Source of the DNA: an uncultured Parabacteroides sp.
GTDB lineage: Bacteria; Bacteroidota; Bacteroidia; Bacteroidales; Tannerellaceae
NCBI GenBank assembly: GCA_910577325.1
Contig: CAJTMR010000008.1
Location: 70,052-134,051 of the forward strand
Direction of reading: 5' to 3'
Length of the DNA stretch: 64,000 bases
The translations under genes and the position numbers were made by a program. Position 1 is the stretch's first letter. Each line of letters begins with the position of its first letter. The notes under the pieces were generated by a model, which saw only the letters and a list, made by a program, of their open reading frames with translations, made no database searches and had not been told where the DNA came from. Shown in pieces: positions 26,522-34,725 of the stretch.

Positions 26522-28039
26522 TCAATTTCGGATCAGATCATGCCCTGTCATCTCAGCCGGCTGTGCCATATCCAAAATGTGCAGGATAGAAGGAGCGACA
26601 TCGGCCAGGACACCGTCTTCTACCTTTGCATTTTTATTTTCTGTCACATATACAAAAGGAACCGGGTTCAAAGAGTGGGCCGTGTTGGGAGTGCCGTCTT
26701 CGTTGAGCGCGTGATCGGCATTTCCGTGGTCGGCAATGATAATTACTTCATAACCGTTAGCCTTGGCTGCTTCAACCGTATCTTTCACACAATTGTCGAT
26801 AGCCGTAACAGCCTTTTCGATCGCGCCATAGATACCGGTGTGGCCTACCATATCACCATTGGCATAGTTCACGACGATGAAGTCGAACTTCTGCGTATTG
26901 ATAGCCTCAACCAATTTGTCTTTTACTTCATAAGCGCTCATTTCCGGTTTCAGGTCGTAAGTTGCGACTTTCGGGCTCGGAACCAGGATGCGTTCTTCCG
27001 CCTCATACGGAGTTTCACGACCGCCGTTGAAGAAGAATGTCACGTGAGCATATTTTTCCGTTTCGGCAATGTGAAGCTGGGTTTTGCCGTTTTCCGCCAG
27101 GTATTCGCCCAATGTGTTCCGAACGTTCTCTTTGTCGAACAAGATATGGACACCTTTGAAAGATGCGTCATACGGAGTCATGCAATAGTATTGCAAGCCG
27201 GGGATCGTGTGCATGCCCTGTTCCGGCATATCCTGCTGAGTCAATACGACAGTCAGTTCTTTTGCACGGTCGTTACGATAGTTGAAGAAGATCACGACGT
27301 CGCCTTCTTTGATCGTACCGTCTACGGTAGCGTTGTTGATCGGCTTGACAAACTCGTCGGTCACACCTTCGTCATACGATTCCTGCATAGCCTGAACCAT
27401 ATCGGTCGCTTGTTTGCCCTTGCCTTCAATCAGCAGGTCATAGGCTTCTTTCACGCGTTCCCAACGTTTGTCGCGGTCCATAGCATAGAAACGGCCTACG
27501 ATAGAGGCGATCTTTCCGGCAGACTGTTCACAATGAGCCGTCAATTGCTCGATAAAGCCTTTACCGCTTTTCGGGTCTGTATCACGACCGTCCATGAAGC
27601 AGTGGATGAAAGTATTGTCGATTCCGTATTCTTTAGAGATATCGCAGAGTTTGAACAGATGGTCGAAAGAACTGTGTACGCCACCGTCGGAAGTCAATCC
27701 CATGAAATGGATGTTTTTGCCGTGTTCTTTGGCGTAAGAGAAAGCTGCAACAATTCCGGGGTTCTTCATGATGCTGTTATCGGCACATGCACGGTTGATC
27801 TTCACCAAGTCCTGATATACGATACGTCCGGCCCCGATATTGAGGTGTCCGACCTCAGAGTTACCCATTTGTCCGTCAGGCAACCCGACATTCTCACCGC
27901 TTGCCTGCAACTGTGAATGAGGATAAGCGGCCAGCAGGCTGTCCCAATAAGGAGTGGGAGTGTTAAAGATTACATCGTCTTTACCTTGATCGCCGATACC
28001 CCAGCCGTCAAGAATCATTAAAAGTGCTTTCTTGCTCAT
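26522..28039 (-). CDS. gpmI: Cofactor-independent phosphoglycerate mutase
   Basis: 505 residues, full length. The alkaline-phosphatase-like domain carries the first Asp in LMILDGWG and the catalytic Ser in GQMGNSEVGHLNIGAGR near residue 60. It also has the metal ligands HCFMDGRDTDP, NYANGDMVGHTG and IADHGNADH. It interconverts 3- and 2-phosphoglycerate with Mn2+ in glycolysis. Its own promoter and terminator make it a monocistronic unit. Confidence 0.97.
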   Translation of the reverse strand: MSKKALLMILDGWGIGDQGKDDVIFNTPTPYWDSLLAAYPHSQLQASGENVGLPDGQMGNSEVGHLNIGAGRIVYQDLVKINRACADNSIMKNPGIVAAFSYAKEHGKNIHFMGLTSDGGVHSSFDHLFKLCDISKEYGIDNTFIHCFMDGRDTDPKSGKGFIEQLTAHCEQSAGKIASIVGRFYAMDRDKRWERVKEAYDLLIEGKGKQATDMVQAMQESYDEGVTDEFVKPINNATVDGTIKEGDVVIFFNYRNDRAKELTVVLTQQDMPEQGMHTIPGLQYYCMTPYDASFKGVHILFDKENVRNTLGEYLAENGKTQLHIAETEKYAHVTFFFNGGRETPYEAEERILVPSPKVATYDLKPEMSAYEVKDKLVEAINTQKFDFIVVNYANGDMVGHTGIYGAIEKAVTAIDNCVKDTVEAAKANGYEVIIIADHGNADHALNEDGTPNTAHSLNPVPFVYVTENKNAKVEDGVLADVAPSILHILDMAQPAEMTGHDLIRN

Positions 28040-28087
28040 GATTGCTTAATTATTATATTGTTTATACTCATTTTCGCTATTCGTCTG

Positions 28088-28140
28088 CAAAGATAATCAA
28101 TTTCAGCCATATATTGTTTGCCCATAAAATATTACTTTTG
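28088..28140. promoter_or_regulatory. Divergent promoter boxes for gpmI and the YgjP-like gene
   Basis: Minus strand: TATCTTTG at 28095-28088, about 50 bp from the gpmI ATG. Plus strand: TTG 28114-28116, a 16-bp spacer and TACTTTTG 28133-28140, only 9 bp from the peptidase ATG, predicting a nearly leaderless message. Confidence 0.55.
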
Positions 28141-28148
28141 CTAACGAT

Positions 28149-28847
28149 ATGGAAAAGACGATACAAGACAAAGAGTTAGGAACCATCCTCCTGCGCACCA
28201 GTCCTCGTGCCAGCCGTTACACGCTGAAAATATCGAAAGGCATGATTACGGCAACTATGCCTCCAGAAGGCAACGAACGGCGTATGCTCGCTTTTATCCG
28301 GGAAAACAAGGAAAAACTTCTTGCCGCCCTTGCCAAACATCCGGCCCGTCCGCTCCTGACGGATGAAACGGATATGCAGACCGCAACATTCCGCCTCCAT
28401 ATCTTCCGCACAGACCGGGACAACTTCTATATGAAATTAGACAACGGCGTCCTGCACATCGCCTGTCCCTCGCAGACCGACTTTGCCGACGAACATGTAC
28501 AAAAACTGCTGAAAGACTTCTTGGAACAGGCCTTTCGTCACGAGGCTCGCCGCCTCCTGCCTTCACGTTTGCTGAACCTGGCCTCCCGACACGGCTTCAC
28601 TTGCACGGGGGTAAAGATCTTAAACAGCAAAAGCCATTGGGGAAGTTGCACGCCACGCCGCAGCATCAACCTCTCCCTCTCCCTGATGCTCCTGCCTTGG
28701 CATCTGATCGACTACGTCCTCCTCCACGAACTTTGCCATACCATAGAGATGAACCACAGCGACCGTTTTTGGGCATTGATGGACAAGGTCACAGACGGGA
28801 AAGCGTTAGAGCTGAGAAAAGAGTTGAAGAAATATCATATGCTGTAA
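28149..28847 (+). CDS. YgjP/SprT-like metallopeptidase (DUF45)
   Basis: 232 residues. The C-terminal half shows the family signature LNSKSHWGSCTPRRSINLSLSL followed by the zinc site YVLLHELCHTIEMNHSDRFW (HExxH-like HELCH plus a third His). The N-terminal half is a beta-rich cap. The YgjP family is a predicted metal-dependent hydrolase, often linked with nucleotide or protein repair, with no defined substrate. The last bases overlap the decayed nuclease fragment on the other strand. Confidence 0.85.
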   Translation: MEKTIQDKELGTILLRTSPRASRYTLKISKGMITATMPPEGNERRMLAFIRENKEKLLAALAKHPARPLLTDETDMQTATFRLHIFRTDRDNFYMKLDNGVLHIACPSQTDFADEHVQKLLKDFLEQAFRHEARRLLPSRLLNLASRHGFTCTGVKILNSKSHWGSCTPRRSINLSLSLMLLPWHLIDYVLLHELCHTIEMNHSDRFWALMDKVTDGKALELRKELKKYHML

Positions 28848-29051
28848 GCCGTATCATCATACATTTTAGACAACCCGGTACATTGTGCAATCGTCCCGAT
28901 ATTGATCCTTTGCCTTTTTAAATTGGAAGCAATAAGGCGTTGTTCTTCCGCTTTGCCTTCCATTTTTCCCTCTACTTTTTTCCATCCCATCTTCAAAACT
29001 GGTATCAAGGGCGGCGGAAAGGCCGCGTTCGACGGAAAGGCGAAAATTCAA
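28835..29051 (-). pseudogene. Remnant of an Rpn-family (PD-(D/E)XK) nuclease/transposase C terminus
   Basis: On the minus strand, 28990-28860 reads MGWKKVEGKMEGKAEEQ then LIASNLKRQRINIGTI and AQCTGLSK. This is the typical C-terminal tail of Rpn / recombination-promoting nuclease proteins: an EGK repeat, then a helix with NLK, then TGLS. The stretch just upstream, LSAALDTSFEDGMEK, belongs to the same family but lies in another frame, so a frameshift at an A6 run separates the pieces. The catalytic domain and start are missing. The family match is from memory of the C-terminal pattern. Confidence 0.6.
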
Positions 29052-29082
29052 CGATCTTTCCTATTTCTTTCCAACAAAAACG

Positions 29083-29120
29083 AATCCCCTGCAATCAGTG
29101 ACTACAGGGGATTGTTTTTT
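29083..29120. terminator. Bidirectional hairpin terminator
   Basis: AATCCCCTG pairs with CAGGGGATT across a 13-nt loop. GTTTTTT follows on the plus strand and CGTTTTTG on the minus strand. It would stop read-through from the large surface-protein gene (minus) and from the YgjP-like gene (plus). Confidence 0.75.
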
Positions 29121-29354
29121 GTCTGCTTCGGTCTTCACAGAGGGAAAGCAGATGAACTTTTTAATTTCATTACTTTAGTATTAATATTCACCGTTTGTTC
29201 GCCCTCACGGGGTAGTTGGCCGATCCGGGCGGAGAGCTGTAAAAGCCGACGTTCCGGGAATGCCACACGATGAACCTTAGAATTATTTGATTTTAATATT
29301 TTGAACGTGCCGCGCACTGAAGCACGCGACACATTTACAATCTCTATTCGTCAA
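29121..29354. other. 3' flank of the left surface-protein gene
   Basis: Contains a GC-richer patch (29200-29275) in an AT-rich background and no convincing frame. I recognise no RNA gene in it. It would form the 3' untranslated region of the large protein up to the terminator at 29083-29120. Confidence 0.35.
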
Positions 29355-32300
29355 TTATTTAACGATAGCTTTAACAGCATCTTCGCCTTCGACAGCTACA
29401 ACGACTACGCCTGCAGGAACAGCAACCGCAGCATTGTCAGAAGCTACAACTGTGTTGGCAACTACCTGGCCTAAGATGTTAGTGATAACCACCTTCTTGC
29501 CGGCAGCACCAGCGATCGTTACCTGACCTTCGCCAGCGATAACCGTTACTTCAGAAGTTTCGATCACTTCGTTGTCAGTAGCCATATCGTCTGCTTCACC
29601 TTCTTCGATATTGAAGATCAAAGCATCGTCACCGCCTGTCTTGATTTCGTTGAAAGTAGATTCGCTCGGATCAGACATTACCAGACAACCGTTCTGCATC
29701 TTCAACCAAGAAGCATACTGAGGCTGGATCTTCTGGTCAGCCAATGTATATGTATTACCACCCATTGTTCCGACGAACGGCAGAGATTCGAACAAGAACG
29801 CACGATTCGGTTCTTCTTCCACAGCAGAATTTTCAAGGTCTACGAAACGGAACGACCAAGTGTAGGCCTTATGTTCGTCACCCTTCAGGTTCTTGATGTA
29901 GCGGCCGTTGTTATTTCTGTCTTTACCAACGTTAGCCTGATATGCGCTATCGGCTTTCATGATTGCAGCGATATTGATATCTTTTGTAGCCACACCTGCG
30001 AACTGGTCAAGCAACAGGTACAGGCTGTCACCGATATGCAAACCGTCTACAAAACCTACACGGCTGTATTTACCCCACTTGTAGTCTTCATTGCCAGCAG
30101 CAACAGAGTCAACGAAGTTAACCAAGTATTTGCCTCTTTCAAAACCATCTTTCGTGATATATTTGTCATGGATACATGTTTCAGGAGCATCTTCGCCCAA
30201 AGCCTGGCAAAGCGGGCACGGGATACGGATCACTTCATCTTCAGCCGGAACACGGTCGATAGATACCAGATATTGCGGTTTGATATAACCCAAGCCACGT
30301 TTAACCCATGCTGTGTCTACATAGAATGATTTGCCTTCACCCTTGTTGATAGCGTCGATACCCAAGAAGTTGATACCTTCTACCATGAAGTGTTCGTTAG
30401 CTTCCATCTGCAAGAATTCACCACGATATTTTTCTACGAAACGCAGCGTATCGGCAGCATCGCCTTCATTGCCTTCCAGTTTGAAAGAGTCGAAACGACG
30501 GTAAACCGGCGTGTTGTCTACTTCTACAGAGAAAGCGGAAGTACGGGTTTCAGTCATGATCTGTCTCTTCAGATACTTGTTGTTTTCATCCACACCCACT
30601 TTGCGCAGTGAATCCGGAGCCTGTTTGAATGCTGTGTCGATCAGAGCATAATAGATCTTGCCGTTTACATTGTTGTTAGCCTTGAAGAAGAAGTTAGCTA
30701 CCTGTGCAGCAGCCGCATCCGAAACAGCGATTCTGTTTTCACCGGCTTCCACTACCATCTTGTTCGTACCTCTTGACTTCATCGTATAAGCCTGACGTTT
30801 CAACTGTGCCAGACCATCTACAGTACCTTTGTAACCGAAGTTAGCTTCTGCACCTGTCGGAGCCAATACATAGTTGTCTTTTGCACCTACATAGATAACA
30901 GAGTCACCGCTCTTCATCGCGCCCATATACAGGTCATCGGAAGCAAAAGCAGTCCAATACTGCAACTTGTAAGCTGTAACTTTCAGAGAGTCATTATCCA
31001 AGAAACGATAACCTCTGTGAGCGTCAGCCATGATTTCGGCTGTTGCCGGAACGAAACCTTCTTCTACTTCAACAGTAGCGCCGAAGACTGTAGCGTCGGC
31101 ATCGTTGTAAAGCTGCAAACCGTCTATAACAACAACATTTTCAAATTCACGGTTTGTAATCTTAAGAGCAGAAACATCGCTATTCTTACGTTTCTTTTCA
31201 ATAACCCACTGGAATGAAGGCATATCCCACGGTTCTACGTTATCTTCCAAAGAAACCCAGTGAGGAATAGAATCTTCGTGGATAGGTACAGCCAGATACT
31301 TGTCATCTTTATTCTTGATCAGGTACAGACCTTCGTCCAAAGTAATCTTGTTGCCTACGTATTCGCCGCAACCTGAAATACCAAAGCTGATTTCGGTTTC
31401 TTTTTTGTTATTAATCGTGACAATACGAATATCATCAGCTTCAACTAAGTCCTGAACAGTAACATAGTTTCTTTTATCATCATTACCTGTCGCAATATTT
31501 GCTGTATCTCCAGCAGCATAAGCAGCAGCAAAATTCGCGTTGTCCTCTAATTTGGTAATCTGCTTAACCTGGATAACCAAGCTATCGATTGAAGGCCAGT
31601 AAGTGAACAAGAATTTCGCCTGATCATTCAACATACCCAGAGAATCGGCTACAGTCGTATTACCGGTTGTATTTTTGCTAAGTTCGGCATGTTTCAACTG
31701 TTGAGTATTGAAATCCAAGAACATCACACCGTTAGCATTTGTATAAGCCGTATCAACATATACAAAAGTACTGTCTTCTTTCTTTCCTGCCAAAATACGA
31801 ACCCAAGGGCTACTTGCTGCCCCTGCCATAGTTGTATCAGCAAAGAACTTGGCATCATCGGTAAAATAATTTTTCTGACTGACTTTGTTCTTGTCTTCAT
31901 CGAATTTCAGTTTCACACCGACCGTTGCCTCCTGAGTACCCAAAACAGTGTTGATCTGTTCAGCAGTCAATGTGATAGCATCAGCTTCAACCAATGTAAA
32001 TGCAGTTGCATTGTCAGATACATAATCGTTATCCTCTTTAGCCTCACGTTTTGTCAATGCCAAATAAGCATTACCATCTAAATCCACTCCTGCTGCCGAT
32101 TTATCCAAAGTTACAACAGAATCTCCATTGAAATAATAATAAAGAGATCTGCCCTGTTGCAACGGCTTCAAAGCATTGGAGAAAGCCCAACCTCCGATTG
32201 CACCGCCGACTTCCAAATCAGCAGTTGTAGCACCGGCAGGTAATCCAGCCAAATAATCTTCGGAAACTTCCAACAACTGGCCTGTTGCCTTGTTTCTAAA

Positions 32301-32576
32301 TTCAAACTTAATTGCCTGACCTTGATTGTAACGTTCAACGTTTACACACCACAATGTGTTCAGGATAGATGCATTAGCATTAGCAACCGGCATCAACTTC
32401 AAAGAGTCATTTTGGATAGCAAGCACAGAGTCACCAGCCGTTACCAACTGATAAAGCTTTCCTTCGTTGTCGCCTATAGCCAACGAGTTAACAGGAGTAC
32501 CCACTGTTGCACTTACCGAAAATGAACCCACCGCAAGCAGGGCGCTTGCCAAAAGAGTAGAAAATCTCTTGTTCAT
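29355..32576 (-). CDS. Large secreted surface protein with DUF6383-type C terminus (promoter OFF in this assembly)
   Basis: 1073 residues. The signal peptide MNKRFSTLLASALLAVGSF is followed by long beta-rich repeats with recurring motifs (NTLWCVNVE, GGWAFSN, FQWVIEKK, YRRFDSFKLEG, RGKYLVNFVDS, NGCLVMSD). The last 75 residues (from ATDNEVIETSEV through ITNILGQVVANTV to VKAIVK) are almost identical to those of the protein at 50703-54056. They resemble a type A T9SS sorting domain (NILGQ..., Pro-Ala-Gly-Val, final Lys-containing strand). Size, acidity and low Cys fit S-layer-like proteins such as those known in Parabacteroides and Tannerella. That role is inference. Its only consensus promoter lies in the invertible segment and points the other way. 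Confidence 0.85.
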   Translation of the reverse strand: MNKRFSTLLASALLAVGSFSVSATVGTPVNSLAIGDNEGKLYQLVTAGDSVLAIQNDSLKLMPVANANASILNTLWCVNVERYNQGQAIKFEFRNKATGQLLEVSEDYLAGLPAGATTADLEVGGAIGGWAFSNALKPLQQGRSLYYYFNGDSVVTLDKSAAGVDLDGNAYLALTKREAKEDNDYVSDNATAFTLVEADAITLTAEQINTVLGTQEATVGVKLKFDEDKNKVSQKNYFTDDAKFFADTTMAGAASSPWVRILAGKKEDSTFVYVDTAYTNANGVMFLDFNTQQLKHAELSKNTTGNTTVADSLGMLNDQAKFLFTYWPSIDSLVIQVKQITKLEDNANFAAAYAAGDTANIATGNDDKRNYVTVQDLVEADDIRIVTINNKKETEISFGISGCGEYVGNKITLDEGLYLIKNKDDKYLAVPIHEDSIPHWVSLEDNVEPWDMPSFQWVIEKKRKNSDVSALKITNREFENVVVIDGLQLYNDADATVFGATVEVEEGFVPATAEIMADAHRGYRFLDNDSLKVTAYKLQYWTAFASDDLYMGAMKSGDSVIYVGAKDNYVLAPTGAEANFGYKGTVDGLAQLKRQAYTMKSRGTNKMVVEAGENRIAVSDAAAAQVANFFFKANNNVNGKIYYALIDTAFKQAPDSLRKVGVDENNKYLKRQIMTETRTSAFSVEVDNTPVYRRFDSFKLEGNEGDAADTLRFVEKYRGEFLQMEANEHFMVEGINFLGIDAINKGEGKSFYVDTAWVKRGLGYIKPQYLVSIDRVPAEDEVIRIPCPLCQALGEDAPETCIHDKYITKDGFERGKYLVNFVDSVAAGNEDYKWGKYSRVGFVDGLHIGDSLYLLLDQFAGVATKDINIAAIMKADSAYQANVGKDRNNNGRYIKNLKGDEHKAYTWSFRFVDLENSAVEEEPNRAFLFESLPFVGTMGGNTYTLADQKIQPQYASWLKMQNGCLVMSDPSESTFNEIKTGGDDALIFNIEEGEADDMATDNEVIETSEVTVIAGEGQVTIAGAAGKKVVITNILGQVVANTVVASDNAAVAVPAGVVVVAVEGEDAVKAIVK

Positions 32577-32682
32577 AATCTAAATTTTAATATTAATAAT
32601 ACAGTTAATTGAAATGTCAGTTCTATATATATATGTACACGCGTTAATAATGTACACGTGTCCGTTTTCTATTTTGAAAGGA

Positions 32683-32710
32683 AAAACGTTCGTTTTTTTT
32701 AGTCATTTTT
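32683..32710 (+). repeat. Left inverted repeat of the invertible segment
   Basis: 28 bp with AAAACGTTCGTTTT at the outer end and AGTCATTTTT at the inner end. It starts 107 bp upstream of the surface-protein ATG. The flank CTATTTTGAAAG (32669-32680) recurs in the same orientation beyond the right repeat (32905-32916). Confidence 0.9.
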
Positions 32711-32817
32711 TTCGCTGTTCTTCGGGGTTTGTATGAAAAAGGAGGTTTTTCGTACTTGGATTGCTATCTGATTGATAAGAAAGAATATAGCGATACGATT
32801 TTTTTTCATGAAAAGAG

Positions 32818-32847
32818 TTGTGGTTTAAAAAGGAATGCGTATTTTTG
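32818..32847 (+). promoter_or_regulatory. Promoter inside the invertible segment, pointing away from the surface-protein gene
   Basis: TTG 32818-32820, a 19-bp spacer and TATTTTTG 32840-32847. Upstream at 32772-32790 is the block TTGATAAGAAAGAATATAG, identical to the one at the promoter of the paralogous gene at 54 kb and at the same 50-bp distance from the -7 box. In the present orientation it transcribes toward 33 kb, where no plus-strand gene is found. Confidence 0.8.
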
Positions 32848-32853
32848 TCTCGG

Positions 32854-32881
32854 AAAAATGACTAAAAAAAACGAACGTTTT
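32854..32881 (-). repeat. Right inverted repeat of the invertible segment
   Basis: Exact reverse complement of the left arm. The right flank adds TTTAGTCATTTT (32883-32894), a second copy of the inner end. As a result the right arm and flank form their own near-palindrome (32859-32873 with 32876-32890, one mismatch), which the left side lacks. Confidence 0.9.
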
Positions 32882-33107
32882 CTTTAGTCATTTTCTATTT
32901 ATTACTATTTTGAAAGACAGACACTTGCTTCAAAAACAAACGCTCTAAGAACATATTCCTGACATTTCAGCTAAAAAATCGGTGCTTTTGAGGGGAAAAC
33001 CTTGATGCCTACCGCTTTTCAGAGGGATAGTTATTCGTTTTTGATCCGATGCCTATTCGTTTGTTTTTCGATGACTGTCCTATAATCTTCTAAAAAGCTG
33101 CCGAATC

Positions 33108-33132
33108 GCCCCAATCTGCCGGGGCCTTTTTT
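33108..33132 (+). terminator. Candidate terminator for the outward (OFF-state) transcript
   Basis: GCCCC pairs with GGGGC across an 8-nt loop, followed by CTTTTTT. It is oriented to stop plus-strand transcription and lies about 260 bp downstream of the invertible promoter in its current orientation. The stem is short. Confidence 0.5.
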
Positions 33133-33231
33133 AAAGGCAAGGTTCTACTCTACCCTTCACCATCAAGCCGGGCAATATTGATCATAATCTAACAAATACA
33201 TTGATTGTCATTGAACGGAAAGCCGAAGAAT

Positions 33232-33254
33232 GGGGCGGAGTGGAACCCCGCCCC
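33232..33254 (-). terminator. Candidate terminator after the cstA-like gene
   Basis: GGGGCGG and CCGCCCC form a 7-bp GC stem with a 9-nt loop about 55 bp beyond the cstA stop. The minus-strand tail (ATTCTTCGGCTTTCC) is only moderately T-rich. Confidence 0.4.
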
Positions 33255-33309
33255 TGCAATATCCGTGAGAAGAAATAAAAATAGGGCAAATGATGTCAAT
33301 TCTCCTACG

Positions 33310-34725
33310 CTATCCCTGACTGATCTTCTTCTTCCAGATCAGGAAGAAGGCAAAAACGACGATTGTCAGGGCAAGACCGATAATTTGCGAAATGCCGGTT
33401 CCCATACCTAAGCCTTCGGGAGCGACAAAGATGTATGTCGAGCAGACGGCTGTCATGAACAGGGCGGGCAGCAACGTGACGATATAGGGTTTCTTCAAGA
33501 CCGCCAGGCAGACAGTCAACGCCCATAAGGTAAACACGGCGAGCGTCTGATTGCTCCAAGCGAAATAGCGCCAGATCATATCGAAGCCATCCTTGTCTTT
33601 CTGGCTGTAAAGCAACAGGGCAATAGCCACCAGGAACAAAGGAATACAGATCATGAGCCGCTTGGAAACGCTGCGTTGTTCGAGATGCAGGAAGTCAGCC
33701 ACAATCAGGCGAGCCGAACGGAAAGCCGTATCGCCGGAGGTAATCGGGGCGGCGATCACACCCAGGACAGCCAACACACCGCCTACCGTACCGAGCCATT
33801 CTTTCGTAATGCTGTCGACGACAACGGCGGCATTGTTTTCGCCCATACCGTTGTTGTGATAAAAATAAGTAGCGGCGGCCGCCCAGATCAGCGCAACGAT
33901 ACCTTCCGTGATCATGGAGCCGAAGAATATAGGACGTCCGTGCTTTTCATTCTTGATGCAACGGGCCATCAACGGACTTTGTGTCGCGTGGAAACCGGAA
34001 ATCGCACCGCAGGCAATGCTGACGAACATGATCGGAAAAATAGGCAGGTGGCCAGGATGGGTGTTAGCCATCCCGTCCGTGATTTCGGGCAACGGCGGAT
34101 GATTGACAAACAACATCACCAGAATGCCGACCGCCATGAACAGCAAAGCGATCGCAAACAACGGATAAACCTTGCCGATAATCTTATCGACCGGCAACAA
34201 GGTCGCCAAGACATAATAAAGAAACACGACGATGATCCAGAAAGTAGCATCCAGATGCTCCGGCGTCAGGCTCGCCAGCAATCCCGCAGGACCTGCCACA
34301 AACACAGCACCGACCAACACCATCAATACCACCGTAAACCCGCGCATGAACTGCTTGAAGTTCGCCCCCAAGTAACGGCCGATAATCTCCGGAAGGCTCT
34401 CCCCGTTATGGCGCAGGGACAACATTCCGGCCAGGTAATCGTGTACCGATCCGGCAAAGATACTTCCCAGCACGATCCACAGGAAAGAGGCCGTCCCGAA
34501 CTTCGCTCCCATAATGGCGCCGAAGATCGGCCCCAGCCCGGCGATGTTCAGGAACTGGATCATAAAGACTTTCCAAGTAGGCATCGGGATATAATCCACA
34601 CCGTCCCGGTGCGTATAGGCTGGCGTCTGCCGTTGGGCATCTATGCCGAAAATACGTTCGATGAATTTGCCGTAGACGAAATAGCCGACGATGAGTGCAA
34701 TAAGACAACAAACAAAAGTAATCAT
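33310..34725 (-). CDS. CstA-family carbon starvation / pyruvate transporter
   Basis: 471 residues, about 13-14 membrane helices. The family signature is clear: QFLNIAGLGPIFGAIMGAKFG near residues 58-78, FAGSVHDYLAGMLSLRHNGESLPEIIGRYLG, and GFHATQSPLMARCIKNEKHGRPIFFGSMI. CstA proteins import pyruvate or peptides in other bacteria; in anaerobic Bacteroidales the substrate is untested. It overlaps the preceding YqeY gene by 4 bp (ATGA), so it is translated as the last gene of the dcw-linked transcript, an unusual companion for division genes. It is shorter than the roughly 700-residue E. coli CstA, as is common in Bacteroidetes. Confidence 0.88.
   Translation of the reverse strand: MITFVCCLIALIVGYFVYGKFIERIFGIDAQRQTPAYTHRDGVDYIPMPTWKVFMIQFLNIAGLGPIFGAIMGAKFGTASFLWIVLGSIFAGSVHDYLAGMLSLRHNGESLPEIIGRYLGANFKQFMRGFTVVLMVLVGAVFVAGPAGLLASLTPEHLDATFWIIVVFLYYVLATLLPVDKIIGKVYPLFAIALLFMAVGILVMLFVNHPPLPEITDGMANTHPGHLPIFPIMFVSIACGAISGFHATQSPLMARCIKNEKHGRPIFFGSMITEGIVALIWAAAATYFYHNNGMGENNAAVVVDSITKEWLGTVGGVLAVLGVIAAPITSGDTAFRSARLIVADFLHLEQRSVSKRLMICIPLFLVAIALLLYSQKDKDGFDMIWRYFAWSNQTLAVFTLWALTVCLAVLKKPYIVTLLPALFMTAVCSTYIFVAPEGLGMGTGISQIIGLALTIVVFAFFLIWKKKISQG

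Larger units (their letters stand above)
32683..32881. other. Invertible promoter segment bounded by 28-bp perfect inverted repeats
   Basis: The arms are 32683-32710 and 32854-32881. The left arm begins AAAACGTTCGTTTT, then more T, then AGTCATTTTT; the right arm is its exact reverse complement. The 143-bp centre carries one consensus promoter on the plus strand. AAAACG-TT-CGTTTT has 6-bp arms around an asymmetric two-base centre, the layout of serine-recombinase crossover sites, and resembles the sites used by the Mpi invertase of Bacteroides fragilis. Inversion would place TATTTTTG at 32724-32717 on the minus strand, about 140 bp ahead of the surface-protein ATG. Confidence 0.85.

Noticed and set aside
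26483..27916. A 477-codon plus-strand frame opposite gpmI
   Set aside because: Antisense to a complete, well-conserved enzyme; no recognisable motif.
33205..33411. A 68-codon frame downstream of the outward-facing invertible promoter, considered as an OFF-state product
   Set aside because: It lies beyond a likely terminator, overlaps the 3' end of the cstA-like gene and has Asn/Lys-rich composition without a motif.
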